Part shown: piece after piece, positions 45,579 to 53,713 of the stretch | How the letters are laid out: each line of letters starts with the position of its first letter | Position numbering within the stretch: the stretch's first letter is position 1 | DNA from: Caulobacter sp. CCUG 60055 | GTDB taxonomy: Bacteria; Pseudomonadota; Alphaproteobacteria; Caulobacterales; Caulobacteraceae | Reading direction: 5' to 3' | Length of the DNA: 64,000 nt | Assembly: GCF_022750545.1 (NCBI RefSeq) | Contig: NZ_PUIC01000016.1 | Coordinates: forward strand, 124,001-188,000 | Position numbers and translations under genes: made by a program | The notes under the pieces: model-generated | Told to the model about the DNA's origin: nothing | Database searches by the model: none | What the model saw: only the letters and a program-made list of their open reading frames with translations

Positions 45579-46325
45579 TCAGGCCGTCGCCGTCTGCGAC
45601 CAGGTGAAGACGCGCCCCGTGCCGTCGTCCTGGGCCTGGAAGTCGATCTGCGGCACCAGGTAGTCCTCCTGCTTGAACGGCAGGGTCAGCTTGGTCGAGG
45701 TGCAGCACAGCAGGGTGAGCACCGAGGAATTGCCCTTGGTGGTCGAGGACAGCACCAGCTGGAAGGTCGGCATCGAGCCCATGATCGGGTTGTTCACGGT
45801 CAGGGTCTGGCCGTTGACGGCGTCGCCGTAGAGGTAGTTGAACGCCACGGCCTTGCCGCTGTCGCCGGCGGCGAAGGTGTAGACCCCGCCGACGCCCAGC
45901 GAATACTGGCCGGTGCTCGGGTTGGAGGCCACCTGCTTCAGCGGCTGGCCGTTGGAGGCGTAGAACACCCCGAGGTCCTGCTTGAACGTGGCGCCGTTGG
46001 CGGCGGTCACGGTGTAGGGCGTCGACGCCGGCACCACGCTCGCCTCGTTGAACGCCTGGACGTTCTGGCCGGCCGCGACGGTCTGGCCGAAGAACAGGGC
46101 GTTGTAGATCGCCAGGTTGAGCTGGCCGAAGCTGGCCTTGCCCTCGATCTTGACCTTGCCCCGCGCCACGTCGAGCGGGAACGAGTTCTGGCCGTACAGG
46201 GCCTTGGTGTCGCCGGAGAAGTCGACCGACACGTCCTGCACGGCGCCGAACGCCACCGGGGCGCCGCCGCCGACCGGCGTGAAATAAAGATTGCCGACGC
46301 CGAACTGATATTGCTTGGCCGCCAT
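45579..46325 (-). CDS. Major tail tube protein
   Basis: 248 residues, beta-rich, beginning QYQFGVGNLYFTPVGGGAPVAFGAVQDVSV, with FSGDTKALYGQNSFPLDVARGKVKIEGKA and a conserved end (TGRVFTWSQTATA). This is the pattern of siphophage tube subunits. It starts two bases after the preceding small gene's stop. Confidence 0.85.
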   Translation of the reverse strand: MAAKQYQFGVGNLYFTPVGGGAPVAFGAVQDVSVDFSGDTKALYGQNSFPLDVARGKVKIEGKASFGQLNLAIYNALFFGQTVAAGQNVQAFNEASVVPASTPYTVTAANGATFKQDLGVFYASNGQPLKQVASNPSTGQYSLGVGGVYTFAAGDSGKAVAFNYLYGDAVNGQTLTVNNPIMGSMPTFQLVLSSTTKGNSSVLTLLCCTSTKLTLPFKQEDYLVPQIDFQAQDDGTGRVFTWSQTATA

Positions 46326-46327
46326 GC

Positions 46328-46552
46328 CTAAAGCTCCTTCGCAAGCGCGCTCTTCAGCTCTTCGAGCTTGTCGAGCAGGTGGTTGTAGGCCTCGGTCGCG
46401 CGCGACACGGGGCTGTCGTGGATGTGCCGGCTGATCCAGTCGGCGACCGCCCGCTCCAGGCGCTCGACCGGCGCCGGAGCGCGGACCGATCGTCTGGAGG
46501 CAGGCGGATTGGCCGCGGCCGCCGGGGCGGCCTCGGGCGCTTCGTCGCTCAT
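46328..46552 (-). CDS. Small phage protein between tail terminator and tube
   Basis: 74 residues: an Ala/Pro-rich N-terminus and a helical C-terminus (VERLERAVADWISRHIHDSP, ATEAYNHLLDKLEELKSALAKEL). GGAGAGAAC precedes ATG 46552. No family recognised. Confidence 0.6.
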   Translation of the reverse strand: MSDEAPEAAPAAAANPPASRRSVRAPAPVERLERAVADWISRHIHDSPVSRATEAYNHLLDKLEELKSALAKEL

Positions 46553-46596
46553 CGCGTTCTCTCCTTGTCGTGAAGCGTCGCCCGCAAGGGCGCGGA

Positions 46597-47043
46597 TCAG
46601 GGCGCGAGCAGCCTGATCGGCACGATCATCAAGGCCTGGCCGTCGAGATCGCCGGGATCCTTGAAGACCTTGCCGTCGATGAAGCAGTGGTGGACCAGCC
46701 CGCCGAGGGTCTGGCGCTCGTCGGGCGCGTAGGGCGGCGGCGCCAGCGCCGCCTCGACCGCGTCGAGGATGGCGTTGTTCGCGCTGGCGGGCGTCGCCGC
46801 CGGATCCGCCCCCGCCCGGTGGTAGACCACCCACGACGCCGTCAGGACGCGACGGTAGGGCAGACCGGGCTTGGACTTGATCTCCTCGTCATGCTCGGCC
46901 TGGCACAGCGCCGGCTGGGCGGCCAGATCGTCCCAATGACGCAACCGCCGGGCGCGGTGCTCGAAGCCGGTCCCCGCCCCCCAGCGCACGTTTGCCGACA
47001 GGGCGAACAGGGCCGCGAACAGCGTTTCGCGATCCGACGTCAT
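46597..47043 (-). CDS. Tail terminator-like protein
   Basis: 148 residues beginning RETLFAALFALSANVRWG, with KSKPGLPYRRVLTASWVVYHR and a C-terminal strand region (ALMIVPIRLLAP). Place after the HK97-gp10-like gene and general pattern suit the tail terminator that caps the tube. It overlaps the upstream stop by four bases. Confidence 0.7.
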   Translation of the reverse strand: MTSDRETLFAALFALSANVRWGAGTGFEHRARRLRHWDDLAAQPALCQAEHDEEIKSKPGLPYRRVLTASWVVYHRAGADPAATPASANNAILDAVEAALAPPPYAPDERQTLGGLVHHCFIDGKVFKDPGDLDGQALMIVPIRLLAP

Positions 47044-47534
47044 GCCGCGCCTCCGACCTGTCGGCGGACCGCGTCGACGGCCGCCTGCCCAAGGGTCTGC
47101 GTCATCTCCGCGGCGGCCTCGTCCAAGGCGAGCCGCAGATAGGGCCGGGGCGGAATCCGCGATCCGGGATGCTTCACCGAGGCGGCGAACACGGGCTTGC
47201 CGCCGATCATGAAGGCCAGGGCCTTAGCCTTCACAGGCAGGATTTCATGCGGCGGGGTCTGGCCGCCGTATTCCTGGATGGCCGCATACTTGACGCCCTG
47301 GGAGAACACCCGCGCATAGGTCTCCTCCCCCCCGCCCGCCACGTCGCTGGCGATGGAGCGCGCCAGGGCGCCGGACCTGATCTGCAACACCTCGCCGGAC
47401 AGCTTGGCGCGGACGCGGCTCTCCAGCGCGGAGGCGACCAGGGCGATCTTGTCGCGCACCGCCGCCTGGACCACGGCCGGCATGGCGTCGAAACCGCGCC
47501 CCACCGCGTCGATATTGTCGGACACGTTGAACAT
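47040..47534 (-). CDS. HK97 gp10-like neck/tail completion protein
   Basis: 164 residues. AALESRVRAKLSGEVLQIRSGALARSIASDV and the conserved EYGGQTPPHEI...PRPYLRLALDE are hallmarks of the HK97-gp10 family (RTGALRxSI ... RPFLxPAL). GGAGGGCTGG precedes the ATG. Confidence 0.85.
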   Translation of the reverse strand: MFNVSDNIDAVGRGFDAMPAVVQAAVRDKIALVASALESRVRAKLSGEVLQIRSGALARSIASDVAGGGEETYARVFSQGVKYAAIQEYGGQTPPHEILPVKAKALAFMIGGKPVFAASVKHPGSRIPPRPYLRLALDEAAAEMTQTLGQAAVDAVRRQVGGAA

Positions 47535-47546
47535 CCAGCCCTCCGC

Positions 47547-48116
47547 CTAGCCGGCCACGCGGCGATACGGCGCCAGCATCGCCGCCGCCGCCGCGTTCAT
47601 GTCTCGCTGGGAAAAGGCCACCACCTCGCCGACGCCGCCGGACAGCGACTTCGAGACCTGGCCGATGCGGTCGCGGCGGCGGAAGGCCTCGCCGACCAGC
47701 TCCACCACGGCTTGGGCCACCGCGACCGGCGGCGCGGCGTAGCCCGCCGTGTAGCGAACCGTGACCGGCGACCGGTTCGGAAACGCATCGCCGATCAGCG
47801 CCAGCGTCTGCCCCTCGAAGAGGAAACCGTCCCTGCCGCCGGCGGGATCGGCCGGCTGGTTCACCGTCCGCCCCTCGAACGTAACGTCCAGCACGGAGAC
47901 GATGGGATAGTGGCGCAGCACCATGATCTGGCCGCCGGTCCCCAGGCGGGTCTCGACACGGTCGGCCAGCAGGAGGTCCCGCTCCAGATAGTCGGCCACA
48001 AAGCCGGACGCCGCCGTGATCAGGCCGGCCAGCAAGGCGTCGCTGGCCGTGCTCTGGGCCATGTCCGGCAGCCAGGTCTTGACGGCCGCCAGGGTGGTAA
48101 GGTCGCCCGTCGCCAT
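47547..48116 (-). CDS. Head-tail connector (HK97 gp6-like adaptor)
   Basis: 189 residues: helical N-terminus TTLAAVKTWLPDMAQSTASDALLAGLITAASGFVADYLERDL, a beta-rich middle, and VRYTAGYAAPPVAVAQAVVELVGEAFRRRDRIG, the standard gp6/adaptor layout. GAGGAGCGC precedes ATG 48116; the longer open frame upstream overlaps the hairpin region and lacks similarity. Confidence 0.85.
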   Translation of the reverse strand: MATGDLTTLAAVKTWLPDMAQSTASDALLAGLITAASGFVADYLERDLLLADRVETRLGTGGQIMVLRHYPIVSVLDVTFEGRTVNQPADPAGGRDGFLFEGQTLALIGDAFPNRSPVTVRYTAGYAAPPVAVAQAVVELVGEAFRRRDRIGQVSKSLSGGVGEVVAFSQRDMNAAAAAMLAPYRRVAG

Positions 48117-48152
48117 CGCGCGCGCTCCTCTTCGGATCGACAGGAAAGGCCC

Positions 48153-48180
48153 GGCCGGCGCCCGTGCGGGAGCGCCGGCC
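48153..48180 (-). other. Hairpin between capsid and connector genes
   Basis: GGCCGGCGC and GCGCCGGCC pair perfectly (9 bp) around a 10-base loop in the 74-base gap after the capsid gene. Without a T-run it probably stabilises the capsid message or gives partial termination, raising capsid output. Confidence 0.55.
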
Positions 48181-48190
48181 GGCCGCCGGC

Positions 48191-49729
48191 TCAGCCCTTG
48201 GCGATGTTGGTGATCACGCCCACGGCGAAGGGCGCGTAGACCGCCAGGGTCTCCTCGGCGTAGACGCCCTTCTGGCGCTGACGCGTCGTGATCGGCCAGT
48301 CGATCTGGTAGTAATCCTGGCGGACCTTCACCTCGGCGACGTTGGGCGTCTCGCTGTTCTGGTATTGCAGCGGCAGGTCCTCGCACCAGCCGAGGATGGT
48401 GCCGGGCGGCAGGTTCGGGTGGATCTTGATCGGGATCTTCACCCCGCCGTCCAGCAGGAACGGGTTGTAGTAGAAGTCGATCATGCCGCTGGCGGTCATC
48501 TGATAGCCGCCGTCAGCCGGGGCCTGATAGTACTGCAGCAGCGAGCTGGTGCCGGTGCTCAGGCACTTGTCGGTGATGTTCCGCAGCTGCTGGCTGTTGA
48601 CGTACAGCACGGTGGGCGACACTTGCGAGGCGTCCCACATCGCCTGCAGCATGTCGTCGATCTCGTTGACCGAGCCGCGGCCCGAGGCGGTCAGGGTCGT
48701 GCCGACGCCGGCGGCCCCGGCCGACAGGCTCTTCACATAGGCCCCCGAACCGGCCTTCAAGGCGGTGGTCAGCAGGCCGTCGAAGGCGGTGGCGTTGGTC
48801 GAGCAGTCGGCGCTGACAGCGCTGGCGGGCTGCCCCGTCCCGGCCAGGGGCGCAGCGAAGACGGCCGAGTTGATCGTGGTGATCGCCTCCAGCTTCTCCG
48901 CGCCGGCGAGGCCGACGAACCAGGCGTAGCCGACCGCGCCGACGACCGGCGCGACGGTCGCCGCCAGGGTCTGCCCCGACGTCACCGCCTGGGTGGCGTT
49001 GGCCGACCGGTTCGACGAGCCGCCGTTCAGGGTGAAGGTCTTGCCGTCGGCGCCGGTCACGGTCTTCGTCGTGGCCACGCCGCCGGCCAGGCTCGAATGC
49101 TTGAAGCCTTCGATGCTGAGGGCGACGACGATCACCGAATAGGTGGCCGCCGGCAGGCTCGCGCCGGTTCCGGCGGCGGCCAGGGTCGGGGCGGCCGGCG
49201 CGCCGAGGGCCAGGCTGTTGTTGCCGCCGAGCAGCGCCATCTCTTCCTTGAGCATGGTCTTCTGGAGCAGACGGATCGACATGGTCGCCTGCACGTCCTC
49301 GAACGACTTGCCGGCGTTGATCGCCTCGAAGGTCGCCGAATCCTCCTCGCCGATCGTGCGGTAGAGGGCGGCGCGGTCGGCGGCGACATAGTTCATCTGC
49401 CCGGCGCGTTGGCCTTCCGGCACCCATCCGATGGAGTCGAAGCCCGAGCCGGAAAGGCCGGTGATGGTCTTCCAGTTGGTCGCCGCGCCGACGCCGCCGC
49501 CGACCCGCGGCAGGCGGTTGCGGATCGGCGTAGCCGCGGGGAACAGGTTCTTGGCCGGCGCCTGCAGGTCGTAGGCGACCAGGCCTGTGGCGGTGGAGAT
49601 CGATTTCTCGATGCTGTTCGGATCGACGCCGGCGGCGCTGAGCACCGAGCGGGCGATGTCCTCGGACGGGTTGGACAGGGAATCGACGACCGCCTTCTTC
49701 AGGTCGGCCGATTGCATCACGTGCTGCAT
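48191..49729 (-). CDS. Major capsid protein (HK97-fold) with an inserted Ig-like domain
   Basis: 512 residues. The N-terminal 170 and C-terminal 190 residues form the shell core (PIRNRLPRVGGGVGAATNWKTI, LLQKTMLKEEMALLGG, VNEIDDMLQAMWDASQ, QIDWPITTRQRQKGVYAEETL). About residues 175-320 are a beta-rich insertion (ATYSVIVVALSIEG, then VVGAVGYAWFVGL) resembling an Ig/FN3 module such as those exposed on some capsids. No separate scaffold gene is needed because the upstream protease carries a coiled-coil tail. A terminator-like hairpin lies just upstream. Confidence 0.85.
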   Translation of the reverse strand: MQHVMQSADLKKAVVDSLSNPSEDIARSVLSAAGVDPNSIEKSISTATGLVAYDLQAPAKNLFPAATPIRNRLPRVGGGVGAATNWKTITGLSGSGFDSIGWVPEGQRAGQMNYVAADRAALYRTIGEEDSATFEAINAGKSFEDVQATMSIRLLQKTMLKEEMALLGGNNSLALGAPAAPTLAAAGTGASLPAATYSVIVVALSIEGFKHSSLAGGVATTKTVTGADGKTFTLNGGSSNRSANATQAVTSGQTLAATVAPVVGAVGYAWFVGLAGAEKLEAITTINSAVFAAPLAGTGQPASAVSADCSTNATAFDGLLTTALKAGSGAYVKSLSAGAAGVGTTLTASGRGSVNEIDDMLQAMWDASQVSPTVLYVNSQQLRNITDKCLSTGTSSLLQYYQAPADGGYQMTASGMIDFYYNPFLLDGGVKIPIKIHPNLPPGTILGWCEDLPLQYQNSETPNVAEVKVRQDYYQIDWPITTRQRQKGVYAEETLAVYAPFAVGVITNIAKG

Positions 49730-49753
49730 GGATCGTGCTCCTTCCGGGGCATT

Positions 49754-49777
49754 AAAAAAGCCGCTCTCAGGCGGCTT
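49754..49777 (-). terminator. Intrinsic terminator directly upstream of the capsid gene
   Basis: On the minus strand AAGCCGC-loop-GCGGCTT is followed by TTTTAAT, a good rho-independent terminator, in the 98-base gap between protease and capsid genes. Capsid expression must come from read-through/antitermination or from a promoter inside the gap. Confidence 0.75.
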
Positions 49778-49827
49778 GGATGCGAACGCCCCGCGAGGCG
49801 GTCGACAGGTCGAAACGGTTCGAAGGG

Positions 49828-50988
49828 TCAGCCCAGCGGGATCGGCTGCGACAGCGCCGCCTTGGTGAGCAGAAAGGCCCGCTCCTCGGGCGTCATGTCG
49901 TCCAGCGCCCTGCGCACCGCCTCGGCGCTCAATCTCGCCCCGACATGGCCGGCGGCGTCCTCGCCCTTGCCGACCGCCTTGGCGAAGGCCCCGCCGGCGG
50001 TGCGGGCCGGCAGCGGCGTCGCCTTCAGCCGGGCCAGTTCGCGGGCCTGCTCGTCCAGCCGCGCGGCCAGGGCTTCGATGCGCGGCGCCGTCTTGGCCAG
50101 GGCGTCGGCGAGGCGGCGATTGTCGGCCAGGACCTTGGCGTGCTCCTCGGCGAGGTCATCGTCGGCTTCCTCCGCCGGGTCGAGGGCCGGATCGGCCTGG
50201 GCGTCCTCGGGAGCATGATCGCAGTTGGCCGGGTCGCATCTGGCCCCCAGCAGGACCAGCTGATCGTGCGCCGCCTGGATGGCGTCGAGCTCGAGCCCCT
50301 CGGCGGCGCTCGACGCCGGCGCTTCCTCCGGCGTCGACGGCTTGGACTGGGCGGGCTTGGCGGCCTGCGCCTGCGGCTCGCCCTTCGGCGGACCGGCCTT
50401 GGGCGGCGCGGCCTCCGCCGCCTTGACCAACCGCTCGCGCGCCCGCACCACGAAATCCTGCCAGCGCGGCTTGCCCGCGGCCTTGGCCAGTCTTTGAGCC
50501 TCGGCGCGAACCGCCTCGTTGGTCGGAGCATAGGGCATGCGTTGGGTCCTCGTCTGATCGGCTTTCCACAGGTCGATGACCGCCTCGGGATTGCACGGGC
50601 GGTCGACCAGGCTGATTTCGTTGAGCTTGAGCGCGGTGATGCGGCTGCGGTCGTCGGGGTCGCGCGCCAGCACCTTGCCCCCGATCGAAAAACCCTTGTA
50701 GACGCCGGCCCTGACCTTGCGGATCGCTACGGGATCGACGATGTGGGTCTCGATGCGGGTGACGCCGTCCTCGTCGACCTCGGCGCCCAGGGTGGTGCCG
50801 GCCGCCGACAGCTGGTGCATCTCGCGCACCGCCCCGAAGGCCAGATAGTCTGGCAACGCCGCCTTGATCGCTTCCGGCGAGACCGTCTCGCCGGCCTCGT
50901 CGCGGGCGCCGGTCGAGGCGATCCCGAACACCCGGATGGTGCCGTCGTCCAGTTCCTCGACCTTGGTCAGTTCGCCATAGAGCTTCAT
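49828..50988 (-). CDS. XkdF-like prohead protease fused to a scaffold-like coiled coil
   Basis: 386 residues. The first ~165 are XkdF-like: RVFGIASTGARDEAGETVSPEAI, REMHQLSAAGT, VYKGFSIGGKVLARD, KLNEISLVDRPCNPEA. The rest is Pro/Ala/Glu-rich with a coiled coil (EEHAKVLADNRRLADALAKTAPRIEALAARLDEQ), suited to act as an internal scaffold that is cleaved during maturation. Its ATG overlaps the portal stop as ATGA. Confidence 0.8.
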   Translation of the reverse strand: MKLYGELTKVEELDDGTIRVFGIASTGARDEAGETVSPEAIKAALPDYLAFGAVREMHQLSAAGTTLGAEVDEDGVTRIETHIVDPVAIRKVRAGVYKGFSIGGKVLARDPDDRSRITALKLNEISLVDRPCNPEAVIDLWKADQTRTQRMPYAPTNEAVRAEAQRLAKAAGKPRWQDFVVRARERLVKAAEAAPPKAGPPKGEPQAQAAKPAQSKPSTPEEAPASSAAEGLELDAIQAAHDQLVLLGARCDPANCDHAPEDAQADPALDPAEEADDDLAEEHAKVLADNRRLADALAKTAPRIEALAARLDEQARELARLKATPLPARTAGGAFAKAVGKGEDAAGHVGARLSAEAVRRALDDMTPEERAFLLTKAALSQPIPLG

Positions 50989-52358
50989 GCGGGGGTTCCT
51001 TGCGCTTCGGGAGATGAAGGCTCGCTGGACGGGCCGGCGGGGACCTCGGCGGGCTCGGGCGCAACCAGCGGCAAGAGCACCGAACCGGCGTAGACGCGAG
51101 CCTCGTCGCCGCCCTCGACCGGCTTCAAGCCGCGCCGATGACGCACTTCGTTGATGGTCGCGGAGCCGTTGCGCAGATCGCGGTCGTCGATTTCGGATTG
51201 CACGCCCGGCTCGACCTCACGGCCGTCGTTCCAGCCCCATTCGAGGTCGGCGAAACCCAGGTCGTCCTGGATCACGCCGTCGGCCACCCGCTTCCACCAC
51301 AGTTTCAGCGGCTCCAGCCCCTCGGCCTGGCCGCGCGCCTCGTCGGTCTCGGCGGTCGAGCGGTTCATCTGGCGCACGAACGGCGTCGGCGGCAGGTTGA
51401 AGCAATAGGCGACGATGCGGGCCAGCCACTCGTCGAATTGATCGGTGAGCGGGCTGTCCTTGAACGCCTGATACGAGGTCCCCGCCGGCACCCACACCGC
51501 CTTGGAACGCTCGGCGGCGTTTCCGGACAGGCGGGCGTCGAACCAGGTCTGGAAGGTGGCGATGTTGTCGGCCGTCCACCCGTCCGGGGCGTTGAGGATG
51601 CCCGAGGGGATGTTGCCCTCGGTGAAGTAGGACAGCTGCGCCGCCTGTCGCCGCAGGATCATGTTGATGGTGACGATGATCTGCTCGACCGGGCCCAGAC
51701 CGTAGAGGTGGCCGGGGCGCGGGTTGCGCGGCGCGTAGATCAGTTCGTCCGCCGTCAGTTCCGTCCAGACCTGTCCCTTGATGACCTGCTGGAAGGCCGG
51801 CAGGGGCGGAAACGGCCGGCGGCCGGTGTCGTCGACCAGCACCTTGACCGTGTCGCCGGGCACGACGTCGAGGCCGATCAGGTCTCCCGCCCGGTTCCGC
51901 CGCCGCTCGAAGGCCGGGGCGTCGAGGGCCAGCAGGTCCTCCAGGGCCAAGCGCAGCCAGCTAGCGAAGGGCGTGACGCCGTCGGGACGCCGCCAGAAGG
52001 CCTCGACCGTTCGGATTTGGGCGTCGCGCTCGCCGGCCTGGTCCGGGGTGGCGTCCCTATGCTTGATGGTCCAGGACAGCGCCTCCATCTGGTCCTTGCG
52101 GGTCTCGATGGCCAGGCGCACGGCCTCGACGTTGGCGAAGGCGCGAAGCTGGGCGAACCCGAACGGCTCGGACGATCGCGGCGTGTAGACGGTGTTCTCG
52201 CCGACCGCGAAGTCGACCAAGCGCACCGGCTGCGGATCGGGCGCCGGAACCGGCAGGCCCGGCGAGAACAGCCCCGCCGAACCGAAGCTGGATCGGCCCG
52301 TCACGGCGCTGTTCAGGCGAAAGCTGAGCGAGGTGCGGACACCGCCGGATGGGGGCAT
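50985..52358 (-). CDS. Phage portal protein
   Basis: 457 residues with the portal core: FAQLRAFANVEAVRLAIETRKDQMEALSW, IKGQVWTELTADELIYAPRNPRPGHLYGLGPVEQI, NPFP-type helix region FNLPPTPFVRQMNRSTAE and MNEVRxxRGLxP-like INEVRHRRGLKPVEGGD. It forms the dodecameric DNA gate. AGGAAAAGAG precedes the ATG. Because two plus-strand genes separate it from the terminase, it needs its own promoter in 52359-52467. Confidence 0.9.
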   Translation of the reverse strand: MPPSGGVRTSLSFRLNSAVTGRSSFGSAGLFSPGLPVPAPDPQPVRLVDFAVGENTVYTPRSSEPFGFAQLRAFANVEAVRLAIETRKDQMEALSWTIKHRDATPDQAGERDAQIRTVEAFWRRPDGVTPFASWLRLALEDLLALDAPAFERRRNRAGDLIGLDVVPGDTVKVLVDDTGRRPFPPLPAFQQVIKGQVWTELTADELIYAPRNPRPGHLYGLGPVEQIIVTINMILRRQAAQLSYFTEGNIPSGILNAPDGWTADNIATFQTWFDARLSGNAAERSKAVWVPAGTSYQAFKDSPLTDQFDEWLARIVAYCFNLPPTPFVRQMNRSTAETDEARGQAEGLEPLKLWWKRVADGVIQDDLGFADLEWGWNDGREVEPGVQSEIDDRDLRNGSATINEVRHRRGLKPVEGGDEARVYAGSVLLPLVAPEPAEVPAGPSSEPSSPEAQGTPA

Positions 52359-52467
52359 GGCTCTTTTCCTTGTCCTTGTCGCGTCGCCGGCGCTTTGCGC
52401 CTTGTGAATTCAATGCAGAGACGAGTAAGTTCCATCACTCGCCCAAAAGGCGGGTTCCGGGGGCGGA

Positions 52468-53259
52468 ATGGACGACAGGTTTTTGACCCTGACATTGGGC
52501 GTCGCGATGGTCGGCGTCATTCTGGCGCCGCTCGCCGGGGTCGCCCTGCTCATCCGTCTCCATTCCCGTGGAGCGCCCGAGCGGGCTCTCCGGAAGACTC
52601 TTCGCGAACAGGCGAACGCCGCCCAGCGAGTTCAGGATCAGGAACGGGCCGCCAAGGAGGCGGCGTTCCCGAACGAATACGACGGCTGGACGACCTTCGT
52701 GTCACCCTACGACCGGAGTTTTCTCGGCCTCGACTTCACCAACGAACTTGTCGCCCTGGGCGTCTATGGCGAGGCGCAGCGCTATCCGTTTTCGGCCCTG
52801 CGCAGCGTCGATCTGGTGCGCGACGGCGCGGCCGTCACCATCCACCAGCAACAGCCCTGGACCGACCTGCTCGCCACCAGCGAATGGCAGCAGTATCGAC
52901 AGATCGTCGGCGCCCTGCGCTCGCCCACCTCGACGGTGCAGACGGTGCGCGAACTGTCGCTCAAGGTTGTCGTCCACGACCCGCGACGCCCCGTCCGGCA
53001 CGTCTGCTTCTTCGACGCCCAGAACGCGTTCGGCGTCGAGGACAAGACCATCGCGCCCATCATCGAACAGATCGACACCTTTCACGCCTACCTGCTCAAG
53101 GCCCTGCATCAGGGGCGGCCGCCGGCCGAGGCCGCGCCGCCGTCAACCGCCGGCGGCCAGGCCGACGCCCTGAAGACGCTGTGGGACCTGAAACGGGCCG
53201 GCGCCTTGTCCGAAGAAGAATTCACTTCAGCCAAAGCCCGGCTGCTCGCCGCCGGCTGA
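52468..53259 (+). CDS. SHOCT-domain membrane-anchored protein (cargo gene)
   Basis: 263 residues: an N-terminal membrane helix (LGVAMVGVILAPLAGVALLIRL), a charged helix, a central beta-rich part (DGWTTFVSPYDRSFLGLDFTNELVALG, FSALRSVDLVRDGAAVTIHQ) and a C-terminal SHOCT motif (LKTLWDLKRAGALSEEEFTSAKARLL). It faces against the phage operon. SHOCT proteins are common on mobile elements but their role is poorly known. It pairs with the TM2-like gene 16 bases downstream. Confidence 0.75.
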   Translation: MDDRFLTLTLGVAMVGVILAPLAGVALLIRLHSRGAPERALRKTLREQANAAQRVQDQERAAKEAAFPNEYDGWTTFVSPYDRSFLGLDFTNELVALGVYGEAQRYPFSALRSVDLVRDGAAVTIHQQQPWTDLLATSEWQQYRQIVGALRSPTSTVQTVRELSLKVVVHDPRRPVRHVCFFDAQNAFGVEDKTIAPIIEQIDTFHAYLLKALHQGRPPAEAAPPSTAGGQADALKTLWDLKRAGALSEEEFTSAKARLLAAG

Positions 53260-53275
53260 CCAACAGGTTCGCCCC

Positions 53276-53707
53276 ATGACCATGTCGCCCCAAGACTACG
53301 CCATCGAACAGAAGATCCAGACCGCCGGCCCCAAGACCGGCCTGGCCTACCTGCTGTGGCTGCTCCTCGGCCTTGCGGGCGGCCACAGGTTCTATCTGCA
53401 ACGCCGCTGGTCCGCCGCCGCCATGCTGGCGCTCTTCGTCGTCTCTATGGTTTTTGCCCGAACCGACCGGCTGACGGCCGCCCATTACGTCCTCATGCCC
53501 GTCATAGTGTGGTGGTTCGTCGATCTCGCGCTCATCCCCTGGCTGGCCCGCGACAGCCGCGACAAGATCCGCCGCGAAATGACCGCTCATCTCAGCATGA
53601 TCGCCTCGACGGCCCAGGCCGGCGCACGCCCGCCCGGCTCCGTCGCTCCGCAAACGCCCATCGTCTCCAACAGATCGCCGCCGCCGTCCTCGTCCATCGT
53701 CGACTGA
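53276..53707 (+). CDS. TM2-domain-like membrane protein (cargo gene)
   Basis: 143 residues. LAYLLWLLLGLAGGHRFYLQRRWSAAAMLALFVV is the TM2-type helix pair with the G-HRFYL turn; a further helix (YVLMPVIVWWFVDLALIPWLA) and a polar tail follow. It lies in one operon with the SHOCT protein and converges on the terminase gene with six bases between stops. The pair resembles a moron; exclusion or membrane-stress roles are possible but unproven. Confidence 0.75.
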   Translation: MTMSPQDYAIEQKIQTAGPKTGLAYLLWLLLGLAGGHRFYLQRRWSAAAMLALFVVSMVFARTDRLTAAHYVLMPVIVWWFVDLALIPWLARDSRDKIRREMTAHLSMIASTAQAGARPPGSVAPQTPIVSNRSPPPSSSIVD

Positions 53708-53713
53708 TCCTGT

